Positions 16,011 through 25,800 are shown, counted from the first letter of the stretch. The stretch is 64,000 nt of DNA from Flavobacterium anhuiense (GCF_004151235.1 NZ_JUIV01000011.1:102904-166903); one strand, 5' to 3'. Numbers and translations: made by a program. The notes: generated by a model from the sequence alone, not told the origin.

Positions 16011-17405
16011 TTAATCAAATCCGTCGGCAAATTTGCGCAAAACAAGTTGTTTCGCAGCAATGTCGTAATAACTTAAAATAATGTAGTTACTCAACTTAAG
16101 AGTATTATAAAGAACTGCTTCTTTATGAGAATCCAAAAAATAGTAAACTTTATCAGAAGCGAAAGGCTCGTGTGTTTCTTTGGTTAATTCTAACTTTTTG
16201 GTCCAGATGCTTTCGAAAAAGACAGAATAGTTGGTTTCAATGTTGTAATAGCCGTTTGAAGGAAAATCGCCAAAAGGATCATTAAAAGCAAAACCATTCA
16301 TAGAAATCGATTTTAAATCGCTGCCCGAACCACCTAAAGTGATGAATAGATTTTTTTGATTCTTATAAACCGAAAGTCCAGCATCAAGAGAAGATAATGT
16401 TTTTAAAAACTTTGCTGTATTTTTTAATTGCTTTGGTGGACGATCTTCAATTTGCATGAGCAAAGGAGAATTGCCAAAACGGATAGTATCTTTCTTGGTA
16501 ACTGCAAATGATTTTATAGTTTCGCCAGATTCATAATCTTTTATATCAAATAAAAGTTCGTCAGCGTTAACATTTATCTGGTATAATTTGTTTTCATGGT
16601 AATAAGAGTTAGACGTTTTTGGATTTTTCTCTCCAACAGGTTTCATAAACGTCTTCTCTATTATTTCCTGATTTTCTAAATTAATATCAAACAATTGTGT
16701 TTTTCTAAAACTTTGGTCTAAAGTTAGAATCAAACGGTTCGGAAGCGTGTAAAGTTTGCTTTTGGCACTTACTTTATATAACGGATTGTACTCACCAGAA
16801 TCCATTTTCTCAATCGGATTTTCATTCAGAATCTGGTTGAATGTTTTCGGTTGGGTCTTTCTATCTATGAATTTAAAAGAACTGAAATCGAGGAATCGTT
16901 CCTCTGCCATTCCGTTTTTAAAAACAAAAGCAGTCAATGCCTGTTTTGTTTTGCTTTGCATCAATAAATAGAAATTATTGTCTTTTTGATATTGCGTTAA
17001 GAGATAATTCTCTTCAAGCGGAATTTGGAATTTTAATGCTCTGGAAGTTTTGTTTTCCAGGTAATATTTAATCAAAATGATTGTTTTTTCTTCTTTCGAA
17101 AACCAATACAAAGTCGGATTTCCGTCTTCGCTAAAACTATACCCCATCAAAGATCTGTTTTCAGTATACTGACGGTTTGTGACAAATTTGTCTCTTAAGA
17201 ATAAAGCGCTATTGTATTTTAATATGGAAAGACTGTCTGCGCTGGCGGCAAAAACAAATACATCGCGAGTAGCCGTATTTTTGCCAGTCATGATTTCGGA
17301 TTGCCCTACTTTGTTTTTTAAATCGATTGTATAAGAAGTCAGCACTGTCTGACTTAACACAACAGTACTTGATATTAAAAACAAAAAAAGGAAAATTCGT
17401 TTCAT
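16011..17405 (-). CDS. Secreted protein of unknown function
   Basis: 464 residues from MKRIFLFLFLISSTVVLSQ, a clear signal peptide; an ATG five codons upstream would only lengthen the n-region. The mature part has repeating beta-strand blocks (e.g. NKLYQINVNADELLFDIKD, SLMGYSFSEDGNPTLYWFS), which could suggest a beta-propeller-like fold, but no family was recognised. No lipobox and no C-terminal secretion domain are seen. It lies 32 bp downstream of the CAT-like gene, so it is probably the last gene of a three-gene unit. Confidence 0.65.
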   Translation of the reverse strand: MKRIFLFLFLISSTVVLSQTVLTSYTIDLKNKVGQSEIMTGKNTATRDVFVFAASADSLSILKYNSALFLRDKFVTNRQYTENRSLMGYSFSEDGNPTLYWFSKEEKTIILIKYYLENKTSRALKFQIPLEENYLLTQYQKDNNFYLLMQSKTKQALTAFVFKNGMAEERFLDFSSFKFIDRKTQPKTFNQILNENPIEKMDSGEYNPLYKVSAKSKLYTLPNRLILTLDQSFRKTQLFDINLENQEIIEKTFMKPVGEKNPKTSNSYYHENKLYQINVNADELLFDIKDYESGETIKSFAVTKKDTIRFGNSPLLMQIEDRPPKQLKNTAKFLKTLSSLDAGLSVYKNQKNLFITLGGSGSDLKSISMNGFAFNDPFGDFPSNGYYNIETNYSVFFESIWTKKLELTKETHEPFASDKVYYFLDSHKEAVLYNTLKLSNYIILSYYDIAAKQLVLRKFADGFD

Positions 17406-17437
17406 ATGTTTTTTACGCACAAAAATTATTCCGCTTA

Positions 17438-18067
17438 TTATTGATTCATAAGCTCTTGAAAAAGATCTACAAATTGACCAACGTGCATTCCATCCATTAA
17501 ACCATGATGAACATAGACCGCCATTGACATGGTTCTTTTTCCTGTTTCAGAAACCATCATTTTTCCAAAGGAAATTTTAGGACAACTGTCTGGATACGTA
17601 AAACTGCGCGCATGAGTAATTGAACTGAAATTCAACCACGGAATTGCCGAAAAATGAATTAGATTATCATCATCAAAAGATCTCGTAAAAAGTCCGGTTG
17701 TATTTTGAATGCGTTCGATTTCGGTTAATGCAATTTGTTCGAATGTTTTAAAATCTGGGTGATATTCAATTAAAGAAAATCCAAAAGTACCATCTTCTCG
17801 ACCAATTGTTGCCGAAGCATCGATACGGTCGTTAATGTATATTTTGTCTTCTGAAATTCGATATCTAAAATTTTCGATTGCGTTTACCGCAGTCAAAGTT
17901 TTATGCAAATAGAAAATGAAGAACGAAGCATTGATACTTTTTGCGGTTTGATACGCTTTTGTACAATCAATTTCTACCGTTGCGCCAAAAAAAGGTTCAT
18001 CCATTTGTTTAAAATGGGCAAAATGCTCTTTTCTATTCCAATTTTCTAGGTCAAAAAGTGTTTTCAT
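17438..18067 (-). CDS. Chloramphenicol acetyltransferase-like protein
   Basis: 209 residues matching the CAT family (PF00302), slightly shorter than classical CAT (about 213-220). The catalytic motif is YVHHGLMDGMHV, equivalent to HHAVCDGFH with the general-base His and structural Asp. The preceding SAIPWLNFSSI matches the serine region that stabilises the transition state. All key residues are present, so acetyl transfer from acetyl-CoA is expected. Chromosomal flavobacterial members need not act on chloramphenicol. Its start codon overlaps the upstream stop (TAATG), so it is translationally coupled to the HAD gene. Confidence 0.85.
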   Translation of the reverse strand: MKTLFDLENWNRKEHFAHFKQMDEPFFGATVEIDCTKAYQTAKSINASFFIFYLHKTLTAVNAIENFRYRISEDKIYINDRIDASATIGREDGTFGFSLIEYHPDFKTFEQIALTEIERIQNTTGLFTRSFDDDNLIHFSAIPWLNFSSITHARSFTYPDSCPKISFGKMMVSETGKRTMSMAVYVHHGLMDGMHVGQFVDLFQELMNQ

Positions 18068-18774
18068 TATAATAAATTCGGAACCACTTCTGCGATAGTT
18101 TCAAATGAACTAAAATGCTCGTGTTCTATAGTGTGATTAATTTTTTCGTGTTCCCAAGTAGTGTGAAACGGAATATGAACGGCATAACCGCCAATTCCTA
18201 AAACAGGCAGAACATCTGATTTTAATGAGTTTCCGATCATCAAAAATTCGTGTGGCTCAATTTCTAAACGGCCTAAAAGTTTCTGATAATCGATTTCTTG
18301 TTTGTCTGACATTACTTCGATATGATGAAAATAATGTCCTAAACCAGAACGATGCAATTTGCTATGCTGATCTTTTAAATCGCCTTTTGTAGCAACAACC
18401 AATTTGTATTTGCCTTTTAAAGCTTCAAGCGTTTCTTCGATTCCGTCCAACAATTCGATTGGTTTTTCTAACAATTCTTTTCCGTATTGAATAATCTTTT
18501 CAATGACTTCCATCGGAATGGTATTGTTTGAAATGTTCATTGCGGCTTCAATCATCGAAAGGATATAACCTTTAATTCCGTAACCGTACAAAGGCAGATT
18601 GGCAATTTCGATTTTAAATAATTCCTGCGAAATGCCTTGATGCGAAAGATAATCTTCCATCAAAGCGCAAAATTTATGTTCGGTTTCTTGAAAGTAAGGT
18701 TCGTTTACAAACAAAGTATCATCGGCATCAAATGCGATTACTTTTAGGTTTGGTATTTTAGTTTTATGTAACAT
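18067..18774 (-). CDS. HAD-superfamily hydrolase
   Basis: 235 residues. Motif I is AFDADDTLFVN (nucleophile Asp in DxDxT), motif II is VVATKGD, and motif IV is FLMIGNSLKSDVLP, with an alpha-helical cap between I and II. This is a Mg-dependent phosphatase of the YjjG/phosphoglycolate-type group; the substrate is not visible. It is the first gene of a run with the CAT-like gene (1-bp overlap) and the secreted protein gene. The spacer upstream is a repeat mosaic. Confidence 0.88.
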   Translation of the reverse strand: MLHKTKIPNLKVIAFDADDTLFVNEPYFQETEHKFCALMEDYLSHQGISQELFKIEIANLPLYGYGIKGYILSMIEAAMNISNNTIPMEVIEKIIQYGKELLEKPIELLDGIEETLEALKGKYKLVVATKGDLKDQHSKLHRSGLGHYFHHIEVMSDKQEIDYQKLLGRLEIEPHEFLMIGNSLKSDVLPVLGIGGYAVHIPFHTTWEHEKINHTIEHEHFSSFETIAEVVPNLL

Positions 18775-19085
18775 GGTGTTTTTGTTTCAAGTTTAAAGTT
18801 TTCTTTGTTTCAGTTTTTTTTGCCACGACCCTAGCAATAGCGAACAGTCGAAGCAAATTCACAAATTATACTAATTTTTTGCCACAGATTATTAAGATTT
18901 AAAAAATTATCTACTCAATCTGCGTGAGACTTTTTTAACCACAAATTACGCAAATTGCACAAATTTTTTTAGCCACAGATTAAATGATTATTCATGTTTT
19001 AAAAAATAAATCTGCTCAATCTGCTCAATCTGCGAGAGTTTTTTTTGCCACTCCCGATAACTATCGGGAGCGTGAAACCTTTTAT
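18775..19085. repeat. Gene-free repeat mosaic
   Basis: A 311-bp stretch without a gene. It contains: 18826-18858, an inverted copy of the motif also found at 36074-36105; 9-bp units around 18940-18975 (aaattacgc, aaattgcac) flanked by TTTGCCAC/AGCCAC ends; 19013-19038, AATCTGCTC units; and 19051-19070, the palindrome CTCCCGATAACTATCGGGAG. Nothing coding is seen. Confidence 0.65.
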
Positions 19086-19973
19086 TTAATCTTTAGAAAA
19101 AAGCCCTTTCAAAGAAATTGTTTTATCGTAAAAAGTAATTCGGATTCCGAAAAGCAGAATGATTCCGCCTAAAACCATCTGTAAAGTTATTTGTTCTTCT
19201 AAAAACAACCAAGCTAAAATTGAGGTAATTACAGCTTGACTCAATAAACTTAGTGAAACTCTCGTTGCGCGCATGTGCTGAGTGGCATAACTTATCGAAA
19301 GCCAAGCGCACAATTGACAAATGACTGCTTGTAGAACCAAAACAAACCAGCCTGCATTTGAAAATCCGGTGAAAGGTTCGTCTAATGAGTAACATAAAAT
19401 TCCTAAATAAATACTCGAAGCAAATAAACTGATGGTCATAAACGACAAAACATCGATTTCTGAAAGAACATTTTTGCTGACCAAAAGATAAATCGAATAT
19501 AAAATTCCAGATAAAACAGCAAATAGAAATGCTTTATCAAAGTTTAAATCGATAAAAAACTCAAAACCAACCAAAGTTACCATTCCGAATAAAGCGACTA
19601 GTGTTCCAATCCAGAAATTCGTTGCAGGTTTTGCTTTCAGAAAAAAGAAAGAACCAACTCCAACCCAAACTGGAGATAAATTGGTCAGCAACGAAGCCTG
19701 AGTCGCGCTCGATTCCTGAATGGCGATATTCCAAACAGCAACATCAGATGAGAATAAAACACCGCAAAGTATAGCCAAAAGGGCAAATTTTAGTTTTGGG
19801 AATTTAAAGTTTCCACTGAAAATGACATAAGGCAAAAGCAACACCACAGCAAAAAACATTCGGTAAAAAGCCGAAATTAATCCTGGTGTTAAACGTAATT
19901 TTACCAATATAGGAAAAATCGATATGCAAAGTATACCGCAGATTAGAGCTAATCTTGGTTTGGTGAGTTTCAT
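19086..19973 (-). CDS. EamA-family (DMT superfamily) permease
   Basis: 295 residues from MKLTKPRLALICGILCIS. A longer start 63 bp upstream would add a Lys-rich stretch and is not favoured. Ten hydrophobic helices in two EamA repeats of about 140 residues are visible. QESSATQASLLTNLSPVWVGV in the first repeat and the SLLSQAVITSILAWLFLEEQI segment in the second are typical. It is an inner-membrane drug/metabolite exporter; substrate unknown. Transcribed in the same direction as metG, just downstream of it. Confidence 0.88.
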   Translation of the reverse strand: MKLTKPRLALICGILCISIFPILVKLRLTPGLISAFYRMFFAVVLLLPYVIFSGNFKFPKLKFALLAILCGVLFSSDVAVWNIAIQESSATQASLLTNLSPVWVGVGSFFFLKAKPATNFWIGTLVALFGMVTLVGFEFFIDLNFDKAFLFAVLSGILYSIYLLVSKNVLSEIDVLSFMTISLFASSIYLGILCYSLDEPFTGFSNAGWFVLVLQAVICQLCAWLSISYATQHMRATRVSLSLLSQAVITSILAWLFLEEQITLQMVLGGIILLFGIRITFYDKTISLKGLFSKD

Positions 19974-20021
19974 TTTTAGTTTATTTTTTTCAAGTTTTTT
20001 GGTGTATAGTTTAAAAAAGAA

Positions 20022-20062
20022 AATTGCGTGAATCAATTAAATTTTAATCGACTCACGCAATT
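20022..20062. terminator. Probable terminator hairpin after metG
   Basis: A 10-bp perfect stem (20022-20031 with 20053-20062) containing GCGTGA, with an AT-rich 21-nt loop. It lies between metG and the EamA gene on the same strand. The loop is long and the T run weak. Confidence 0.5.
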
Positions 20063-20079
20063 AATAAATATATAAATAA

Positions 20080-22215
20080 TTAGTTTACAGTCGATCCATT
20101 AGGCGCATCAGCATCCGGATTAACAAAAACAAGTTTTCCTTCTGCATTTGTAGTCATCAAGATCATTCCTTGGCTTTCAACACCGCGTAAAGCTCTTGGA
20201 GCAAGATTTGCTAATACAGAAACACGTTTCCCGATGATTTCTTCTGGCGAAAAACTTTCAGCAATTCCTGAAACAATCGTACGAACATCAATTCCTGTAT
20301 CTACTTTAAGCACTAAAAGTTTGTTTGCTTTTGGCATTTTTTCAGCTTCCAAAATAGTTCCGATACGAATATCCATTTTAGCAAAATCTTCAAACTGAAT
20401 TAAATCTTTTTGAGGCTCTGCTTGCTTGTTTTCGGCAAGATTAGCTGTTTTTGTTGCTTCCAATTTATCTATTTGTTTTTGTATTTCTTCGTCTTCAATT
20501 TTAGCGAAAAGTAATTCTGCTTCGCCAATTTTATGTCCAGCCGGAAGTAAATCTGAGTTTTCAGAAATGTCATTCCAACCTAATGTTTTGTCGATAATGA
20601 TGTCTTTTGCATCGCGATCTTTCTCTTTCAAGAATTTGCTGAAACCTGCAAAATGCTCTTTAAGATCTCCTAAATTCAATATTCTAGAAAGTTTCGCAGC
20701 CGTGAAAGGTAAAAATGGTTCAGCCAAAACGCTCAACGCAGCAGCAATTTGCAATGCTACATACATTTGAGTTTTTACACGCTCTGGATTGTCTTTCATT
20801 ACTTTCCAAGGCTCTTCGTCAGCAAGATATTTATTTCCTAAACGAGCAACATTCATCAATTCGCCCAAAGCTTCACGGAATCTGTAACGCTCAACCGAAC
20901 TTGAAATCACGGCTGGATACGCTTTTAATTCTGCTAAAGTTTGTTCGTCAACTTCAGAAAATTCGTTTGGAGTTGGAATAATTCCGTCGTAATATTTATT
21001 CGTTAAAACGACAACACGATTTACGAAGTTTCCGAAAACAGCAACCAATTCGTTGTTATTTCTAGCTTGGAAATCTTTCCAAGTAAAATCGTTATCTTTT
21101 GTTTCAGGAGCATTTGATGTTAAAGCATAACGCAAAACATCTTGCTTATCTGGAAATTCTTCTAAATATTCGTGTAACCAAACTGCCCAGTTTTTAGAAG
21201 TCGAAAGTTTGTTTCCTTCCAAATTCAAGAACTCATTTGCTGGAACGTTGTCTGGTAAAATATAACTTCCTTCAGCTTTTAACATCGCTGGAAAAATGAT
21301 ACAGTGAAAAACAATATTGTCTTTTCCGATAAAGTGAACCAGTTTTGTATCTTGATCTTTCCAATACGGTTCCCAATCTTTTCCTTCGCGCGCTGCCCAT
21401 TCTTTTGTAGAAGAAATGTAACCGATGGGTGCATCAAACCAAACATAAAGTTTTTTGCCTTCGGCACCTTCAACAGGAACGTCAATTCCCCAATCTAAGT
21501 CACGTGTTACGGCACGAGGTTCTAATCCTGCGTCGATCCAAGATTTTACTTGTCCATAAACGTTGGTTTTCCAGTCGCTTTTATGCCCAACTAAAATCCA
21601 CTCAGTTAAAAAATCAGTATATCTGTCTAAAGGTAAAAACCAGTGTTTTGTCTCTTTAAGAATTGGAGTTTCTCCAGTAATAGTCGATTTTGGATTGATC
21701 AAATCAGTCGCATTCAAAGTCGATCCGCATTTTTCGCACTGATCTCCGTAAGCTTCTGGATTATCACATTTGGGACAAGTACCTACAACAAAACGATCTG
21801 CTAAAAACTGATTTGCTTTTGCATCGTACAATTGTTCTGTCACTTCTTCGATAAAATCTCCTTTATCATACAATGTTCTAAAGAATTCCGAAGCTGTATC
21901 ATGGTGAATTTTCGCCGAAGTTCTTGAGTAATTATTGAATGAAATTCCGAAATCTTCAAAAGATTTGCGGATAATTCCATCATATTTATCAATAACTTGC
22001 TGTGGTGTAACTCCTTCTTTTTTAGCTTTCATAGAGATTGCAACCCCGTGTTCATCGCTTCCGCAAATAAATGCAACATCTTTTCCTTGCAATCTTAAAT
22101 ATCTAGAATATATATCTGCAGGCACATAAACCCCAGCCAAGTGACCAATATGAATAGGCCCGTTGGTGTATGGCAATGCCGCCGTGATCGTATATCTTTT
22201 TGGATCTTGTATCAT
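20080..22215 (-). CDS. metG: Methionine--tRNA ligase
   Basis: 711 residues. A class I synthetase that charges tRNA-Met. HIGH is at residues 22-25 and the KMSKS equivalent reads KLSTSK. The zinc-binding insertion shows [18 protein letters not shown]. The anticodon-binding helical domain includes [16 protein letters not shown]. From about residue 600 there is a C-terminal EMAPII/Trbp111-like tRNA-binding domain ([20 protein letters not shown]), which promotes dimerisation and tRNA binding. This is the long, domain-complete form. The upstream 445 bp hold no gene. Confidence 0.98.
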   Translation of the reverse strand: MIQDPKRYTITAALPYTNGPIHIGHLAGVYVPADIYSRYLRLQGKDVAFICGSDEHGVAISMKAKKEGVTPQQVIDKYDGIIRKSFEDFGISFNNYSRTSAKIHHDTASEFFRTLYDKGDFIEEVTEQLYDAKANQFLADRFVVGTCPKCDNPEAYGDQCEKCGSTLNATDLINPKSTITGETPILKETKHWFLPLDRYTDFLTEWILVGHKSDWKTNVYGQVKSWIDAGLEPRAVTRDLDWGIDVPVEGAEGKKLYVWFDAPIGYISSTKEWAAREGKDWEPYWKDQDTKLVHFIGKDNIVFHCIIFPAMLKAEGSYILPDNVPANEFLNLEGNKLSTSKNWAVWLHEYLEEFPDKQDVLRYALTSNAPETKDNDFTWKDFQARNNNELVAVFGNFVNRVVVLTNKYYDGIIPTPNEFSEVDEQTLAELKAYPAVISSSVERYRFREALGELMNVARLGNKYLADEEPWKVMKDNPERVKTQMYVALQIAAALSVLAEPFLPFTAAKLSRILNLGDLKEHFAGFSKFLKEKDRDAKDIIIDKTLGWNDISENSDLLPAGHKIGEAELLFAKIEDEEIQKQIDKLEATKTANLAENKQAEPQKDLIQFEDFAKMDIRIGTILEAEKMPKANKLLVLKVDTGIDVRTIVSGIAESFSPEEIIGKRVSVLANLAPRALRGVESQGMILMTTNAEGKLVFVNPDADAPNGSTVN

Positions 22216-22661
22216 AATTCAATTTTATTGAGTGCAAAAATAAGCAATAGAATTGAGATTTTAATATTACGTGGAGATTCGCTTTTGTTTTCACAGAGTT
22301 GCAAGAAGAAAAAACGCAGAGATTCGCTAAGATTTTTTTGAATTTGGTTCTCGCGATCCCAATGGCTATCGGGAGGAGAGACGCAAAGTTTTTTTCGCCT
22401 TAAGTTGAGGATTAACAATGCAGTTTGTCATTCCGAGGAACGAGGAATCGCACTAGAAACTCCGCAATATAAAGCGTCAATCTTTGTCGAATCCCGTGTG
22501 TGATTCCTCGTTCCTCGGAATGACAAACTAGAACAAAAAACTTTGCGTCTTCGTGCCTTCGTGGCAAAACTCATATAAAATAGAACCAGTTTAAACTAGC
22601 ATTGCAAGCAAAATCTTCAAAATATATTTCGCAATCTTTGCATCCGAAAAAAACAAATTTT
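22216..22661. repeat. Gene-free repeat mosaic between metG and the CDGSH gene
   Basis: No gene is seen. 22351-22380 is a copy of the CCCRATRGCTATCGGGAG palindrome block, near-identical over 30 bp to 45841-45870. 22422-22529 is an inverted-repeat element described separately. 22541-22567 is an 8-bp array (ctttgcgt, cttcgtgc, cttcgtgg). The last 60 bp carry a CAATCTTTGCA promoter-like sequence for the CDGSH gene. Confidence 0.65.
22422..22529. repeat. 108-bp inverted-repeat element, copy 1
   Basis: Arms of 32 bp (22422-22453 and 22498-22529) match with one mismatch; they begin AGTTTGTCATTCCGAGGAAC. The 44-bp centre contains a segment shared, in the opposite orientation, with the element at 36157-36285. 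It looks like a non-autonomous mobile or REP-type element. Confidence 0.75.
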
Positions 22662-22889
22662 ATGAGCAAGACTAAATTAATCATCAATAAAAACGGATCA
22701 ATCAAAATTGAGGGAGATTTTGAAATTATGGATCCAGAAGGAGCACTTTACGGTTTACAAGGAAGACAAGCGCTTGGACTTTGCCGTTGCGGACATTCTG
22801 CAAATAAACCATTTTGCGATGGAGCACACAGAAACAACTTCGAACACGATTCTGTTGCGTTTGATTTACCGCCAATGAAAACGAACTAA
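22662..22889 (+). CDS. CDGSH-type iron-sulfur protein
   Basis: 75 residues from MSKTKLIINKNG; an upstream in-frame ATG would add 20 residues lying in the promoter region. The motif LCRCGHSANKPFCDGAH supplies three Cys and one His, the ligand set of the CDGSH (mitoNEET-like) 2Fe-2S cluster. This is the short single-motif bacterial form, expected to transfer electrons or clusters in the cytoplasm. It is followed by a hairpin terminator. Confidence 0.92.
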   Translation: MSKTKLIINKNGSIKIEGDFEIMDPEGALYGLQGRQALGLCRCGHSANKPFCDGAHRNNFEHDSVAFDLPPMKTN

Positions 22890-22910
22890 TTCCTTTTGGG
22901 AAAGATATTA

Positions 22911-22941
22911 AAAACCGCATTCTGTTTAGATGCGGTTTTTT
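22911..22941 (+). terminator. Terminator after the CDGSH gene
   Basis: A perfect 11-bp stem (22911-22921 with 22931-22941) with CCGCAT core, followed by T7. Confidence 0.85.
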
Positions 22942-23021
22942 TGTGCAGATTTTTTTGTAAAAGTAAGTTATTACTTAGAAAAACAATCTTACATTTACCG
23001 CAACTTTATAATTTCCAAAAA

Positions 23022-24152
23022 ATGAAAAAACTAATAATACCACTATTATCTCTGTTTTTTAGCGTAGGTTATGCTCAAACTCAGAAAACAGTTTCTACAG
23101 ATTGGACATCGATCTGTCAGACAATTGATATCCAAACCAATATCAAGAAAAAGTTTAAAGTAACGGCTTATGTAAAAGTAGAATCTACAGAACCAAAATC
23201 TTGGGCAGGAGTATGGGCGCGTGTTGATACTAAAAATGATGAAGACGGTTTTTTTGACAATATGAGAGACAGACCAGTGAAATCTAAAGAATGGAATTCA
23301 TATACTGTTGAAGGAACGATTGATAAAAACAGTAAATCATTAAGTTTTGGTGGTTTATGCCTATTTGATGGGAAGTTTTACTTTGACAAATTTGAACTTT
23401 TTATCGAAAATGATAAAGGTGTTTATGAGCCTGTTACAGTTTTAAATTCAAGTTTTGAATCGCCTATAAATAATGGAGAAGTTCCGAAATGGATTCAAGG
23501 TATTTCTAGTGACGCAATCGTTAAGGTAAAAGAGTATAAAATTACATCAGACAAATCGAGTGCTGACGGAAAAAGTTGCGTTCTTATTGAAGGAAAAGGT
23601 ATAAAGCCAAGATTAGAAGCCAAAATAGGAAATGTTGATGGAGCTTCGCCAAAAATTGGTGATATGATTTCGATGCTGGAAGATCTTAAAGCCAGAGTTG
23701 AAAGAACGGTTAAAAATATGAGCCAGTATGAAATTGATTATCTTCATGATGCTGAAGCAAATCGAATTGGAGCATTAGTTATGCATTTGGCAGCAGCCGA
23801 AAAATACTATCAGGTTTTTACCTTTGAAAATAGAGATTTTAATGAAGAAGAAAAGAAGAAATGGGGAAATGCTTTAGATCTGGATCAAGGAGGAAGAGAT
23901 GAATTTAAAGGTCACGATATTCAATATTATTTGGATATCTACAATGAAGTAAGAGCAAAAACAATTGAAGAATTAAAGAAAAGAGACGATGCTTGGTTTG
24001 CAGAAGTACAAACAAGATACGATTGGACAAACCAATATTGCTGGTTTCATGTTATGGAACATCAATCGAGTCATTTAGGTCAGATTTTGTTTCTGAAAAA
24101 GCGAATTCCGCCAGAACAGAAAAAAACGTTACCACAGGAAATTAAGAAATAA
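23022..24152 (+). CDS. Secreted two-domain protein with C-terminal DinB fold
   Basis: 376 residues from MKKLIIPLLSLFFSVGYAQ, a clear signal peptide. The frame is open 126 bp upstream, but that part overlaps the preceding terminator. Residues about 20-215 look like a jelly-roll (galactose-binding-like) domain rich in Trp and Gly. Residues about 230-370 form a DinB four-helix bundle, with VMHLAAAE and HVMEHQSSHLGQI supplying three metal-binding histidines. DinB proteins are usually cytoplasmic thiol-dependent transferases; export and the extra domain are unusual. Function unknown. Confidence 0.8.
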   Translation: MKKLIIPLLSLFFSVGYAQTQKTVSTDWTSICQTIDIQTNIKKKFKVTAYVKVESTEPKSWAGVWARVDTKNDEDGFFDNMRDRPVKSKEWNSYTVEGTIDKNSKSLSFGGLCLFDGKFYFDKFELFIENDKGVYEPVTVLNSSFESPINNGEVPKWIQGISSDAIVKVKEYKITSDKSSADGKSCVLIEGKGIKPRLEAKIGNVDGASPKIGDMISMLEDLKARVERTVKNMSQYEIDYLHDAEANRIGALVMHLAAAEKYYQVFTFENRDFNEEEKKKWGNALDLDQGGRDEFKGHDIQYYLDIYNEVRAKTIEELKKRDDAWFAEVQTRYDWTNQYCWFHVMEHQSSHLGQILFLKKRIPPEQKKTLPQEIKK

Positions 24153-24159
24153 AACAAAG

Positions 24160-24187
24160 AAAGCTGCACTTTTTTAGATGCAGCTTT
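24160..24187. terminator. Hairpin terminator between convergent genes
   Basis: A 9-bp perfect stem (24160-24168 with 24179-24187), AAAGCTGCA, followed by T6. Confidence 0.8.
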
Positions 24188-24200
24188 TTTAATTAGGTAA

Positions 24201-24833
24201 TTATCCAAAATACTTGTCTAATCGAATTTGAATTTTCTCTTTATGGTCTGGAAAAGATGCTTTAGGATTTTTATTCCAATAATCAATTCCTTCTTGTAAT
24301 ACCGAAAATGCTTTTTCATTATTTCCAGCAATCAGAAAAAAATCACAAGCTTTGTAATGAAACCATTTTTCTTCAACCAATTTATTTGCAGCATTTTCCC
24401 AATTTGAGAGATTATCTAAAAATGGAACTCCTATATTTAAAACATTATTCTTTAGTGTTTGAAGTACATTCTCTCTTTCTTTTTCATTTATGATTTGAAA
24501 ATGAGATTCTTTTTTACTGTTGATGACTGGAAATTCCCAACCTTTAATATTCCAATTCATTGCTCCTCCTAAACTGTCATTTATAGCATTTTCTCCAAAT
24601 TCATTTAGATGCCATTTTAAATATTTCTTCGACGAAACTCCAAAAAAGATCCAAAACTCTGCAGACACATTGTCTTGGTTATGTCTGTTTGACTGAAAAT
24701 GAATCGTTTGGACAAATTCATCAACCTTTCTTTTAAAAGTTAAAGTACTTTTTGAAAAAGTAAATCCAATTTGAGTTAAAGGCTCGAGTAAAGTTTTTTC
24801 GATACTTGTAGTTATGAGATCTTTCGGATTCAT
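24201..24833 (-). CDS. DUF4304-family protein
   Basis: 210 residues, cytoplasmic. The N-terminal half (TLLEPLTQIGFTFSKSTLTFKR, FVQTIHFQSNRHN, SAEFWIFFGVSSKKYLKW) has the layout of the DUF4304 family, a domain of unknown function often found in small, sporadically distributed genes. The C-terminal part is helical and ends with a TPR-like stretch (FFLIAGNNEKAFSVLQEGIDYW). Single gene between a terminator and the PhzF gene spacer. No catalytic motif is visible. Confidence 0.7.
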   Translation of the reverse strand: MNPKDLITTSIEKTLLEPLTQIGFTFSKSTLTFKRKVDEFVQTIHFQSNRHNQDNVSAEFWIFFGVSSKKYLKWHLNEFGENAINDSLGGAMNWNIKGWEFPVINSKKESHFQIINEKERENVLQTLKNNVLNIGVPFLDNLSNWENAANKLVEEKWFHYKACDFFLIAGNNEKAFSVLQEGIDYWNKNPKASFPDHKEKIQIRLDKYFG

Positions 24834-24897
24834 GATATAAAATATTCTAAAAAATACAAAAGTAGTAAAAAGATTACGTTTAGTGTTTTTTAAATAA

Positions 24898-25800
24898 TTA
24901 TATATAAAGTTCTCCTTTCATAGTTATAATTGAAGAACCGCCCACCAAAATATCTTCTTCACGATTCATAACTTCAATCATTGAGGACTGTTTTAATTTT
25001 ACGCCTTGAAGAATTTTATATTCTTTTTCAGATTTAGTGAATTTCTTTTGCGTTAAAAAACCAATTAACGGACCTGCGGCGGTTCCTGTTGCGGGATCTT
25101 CGTTTATTCCGATTATTGGATTAAAAAATCTTGTTTCGACTATGTGATCTAGACCTTCTTCGGCTGGGGCGAAACAGTAAAAACCTTCGAAATCATATTC
25201 TTTTGAGATTTCGATTAAAAGCTTATTGTCAGGAACAAAACTATTTAATATTTCACTGTTTTTTATGGGAACCATAGTGTGCGCGACTTCGGTTTTAACT
25301 ATTGTTGGCACAAAAGAATTTACATCCAGATCTTCAATCTTTAAACCTAAAGCTACTGCAATTTTATACGTTGGAATTTCTTGTTTGATGACAGCCGATT
25401 TTTGATGCATCTGAACAACTGGGTAAAGAGTGTTCAAGTCAAAACTTACAGTCAACGGAATTGCGGAATGATTCATAATTACAAAAGGCTCACTTTCATT
25501 CTGCTCGTCAAAAATTGGAAGTCCTTTTAAAAGCGCTCCGCAGACTGCACCTAGTAAATTATGTCCCGCACCATCGATTTCGATTCCGGTTGGGGTAAAC
25601 GAACGAACTACAAGGGCTTTTTCTCTTGTAGAATAATAGACAAAAGAGGTTTCAGAATAGCGAAATTCTCGAGAAATATTCTGATAGGTTTCTAGTTTTA
25701 GATGTCCGTCTGTAAAAACTACAGAAAGCGGATTTCCTTTGTAGCTCTCATTTGAGAATACGTCTAAAACATAATATTCTAATGCTTTTCTTTGGGTCAT
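24898..25800 (-). CDS. PhzF-family isomerase-like protein
   Basis: 300 residues with the duplicated PhzF fold. The N-terminus YYVLDVFSNESYKGNPLSVVF and the catalytic-Glu segment RYSETSFV fit the family. The next motif reads FTPTGIEIDGAGHNLLGA, where most members have GHATLA, so the active-site region is slightly divergent. C-terminal half: FNPIIGINEDPATGTAAGPLIGFL. The family includes the phenazine-pathway isomerase and many enzymes of unknown substrate; no phenazine genes are nearby. Monocistronic. Confidence 0.88.
   Translation of the reverse strand: MTQRKALEYYVLDVFSNESYKGNPLSVVFTDGHLKLETYQNISREFRYSETSFVYYSTREKALVVRSFTPTGIEIDGAGHNLLGAVCGALLKGLPIFDEQNESEPFVIMNHSAIPLTVSFDLNTLYPVVQMHQKSAVIKQEIPTYKIAVALGLKIEDLDVNSFVPTIVKTEVAHTMVPIKNSEILNSFVPDNKLLIEISKEYDFEGFYCFAPAEEGLDHIVETRFFNPIIGINEDPATGTAAGPLIGFLTQKKFTKSEKEYKILQGVKLKQSSMIEVMNREEDILVGGSSIITMKGELYI

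Noticed and set aside
17438..18067. Acquired chloramphenicol resistance gene
   Set aside because: Composition matches its neighbours, it is coupled to a chromosomal HAD gene, and no mobile element flanks it; CAT-like enzymes are common in the chromosome of this group.
22896..23021. N-terminal extension of the secreted DinB protein
   Set aside because: The extension overlaps the CDGSH terminator hairpin and would bury the signal peptide.
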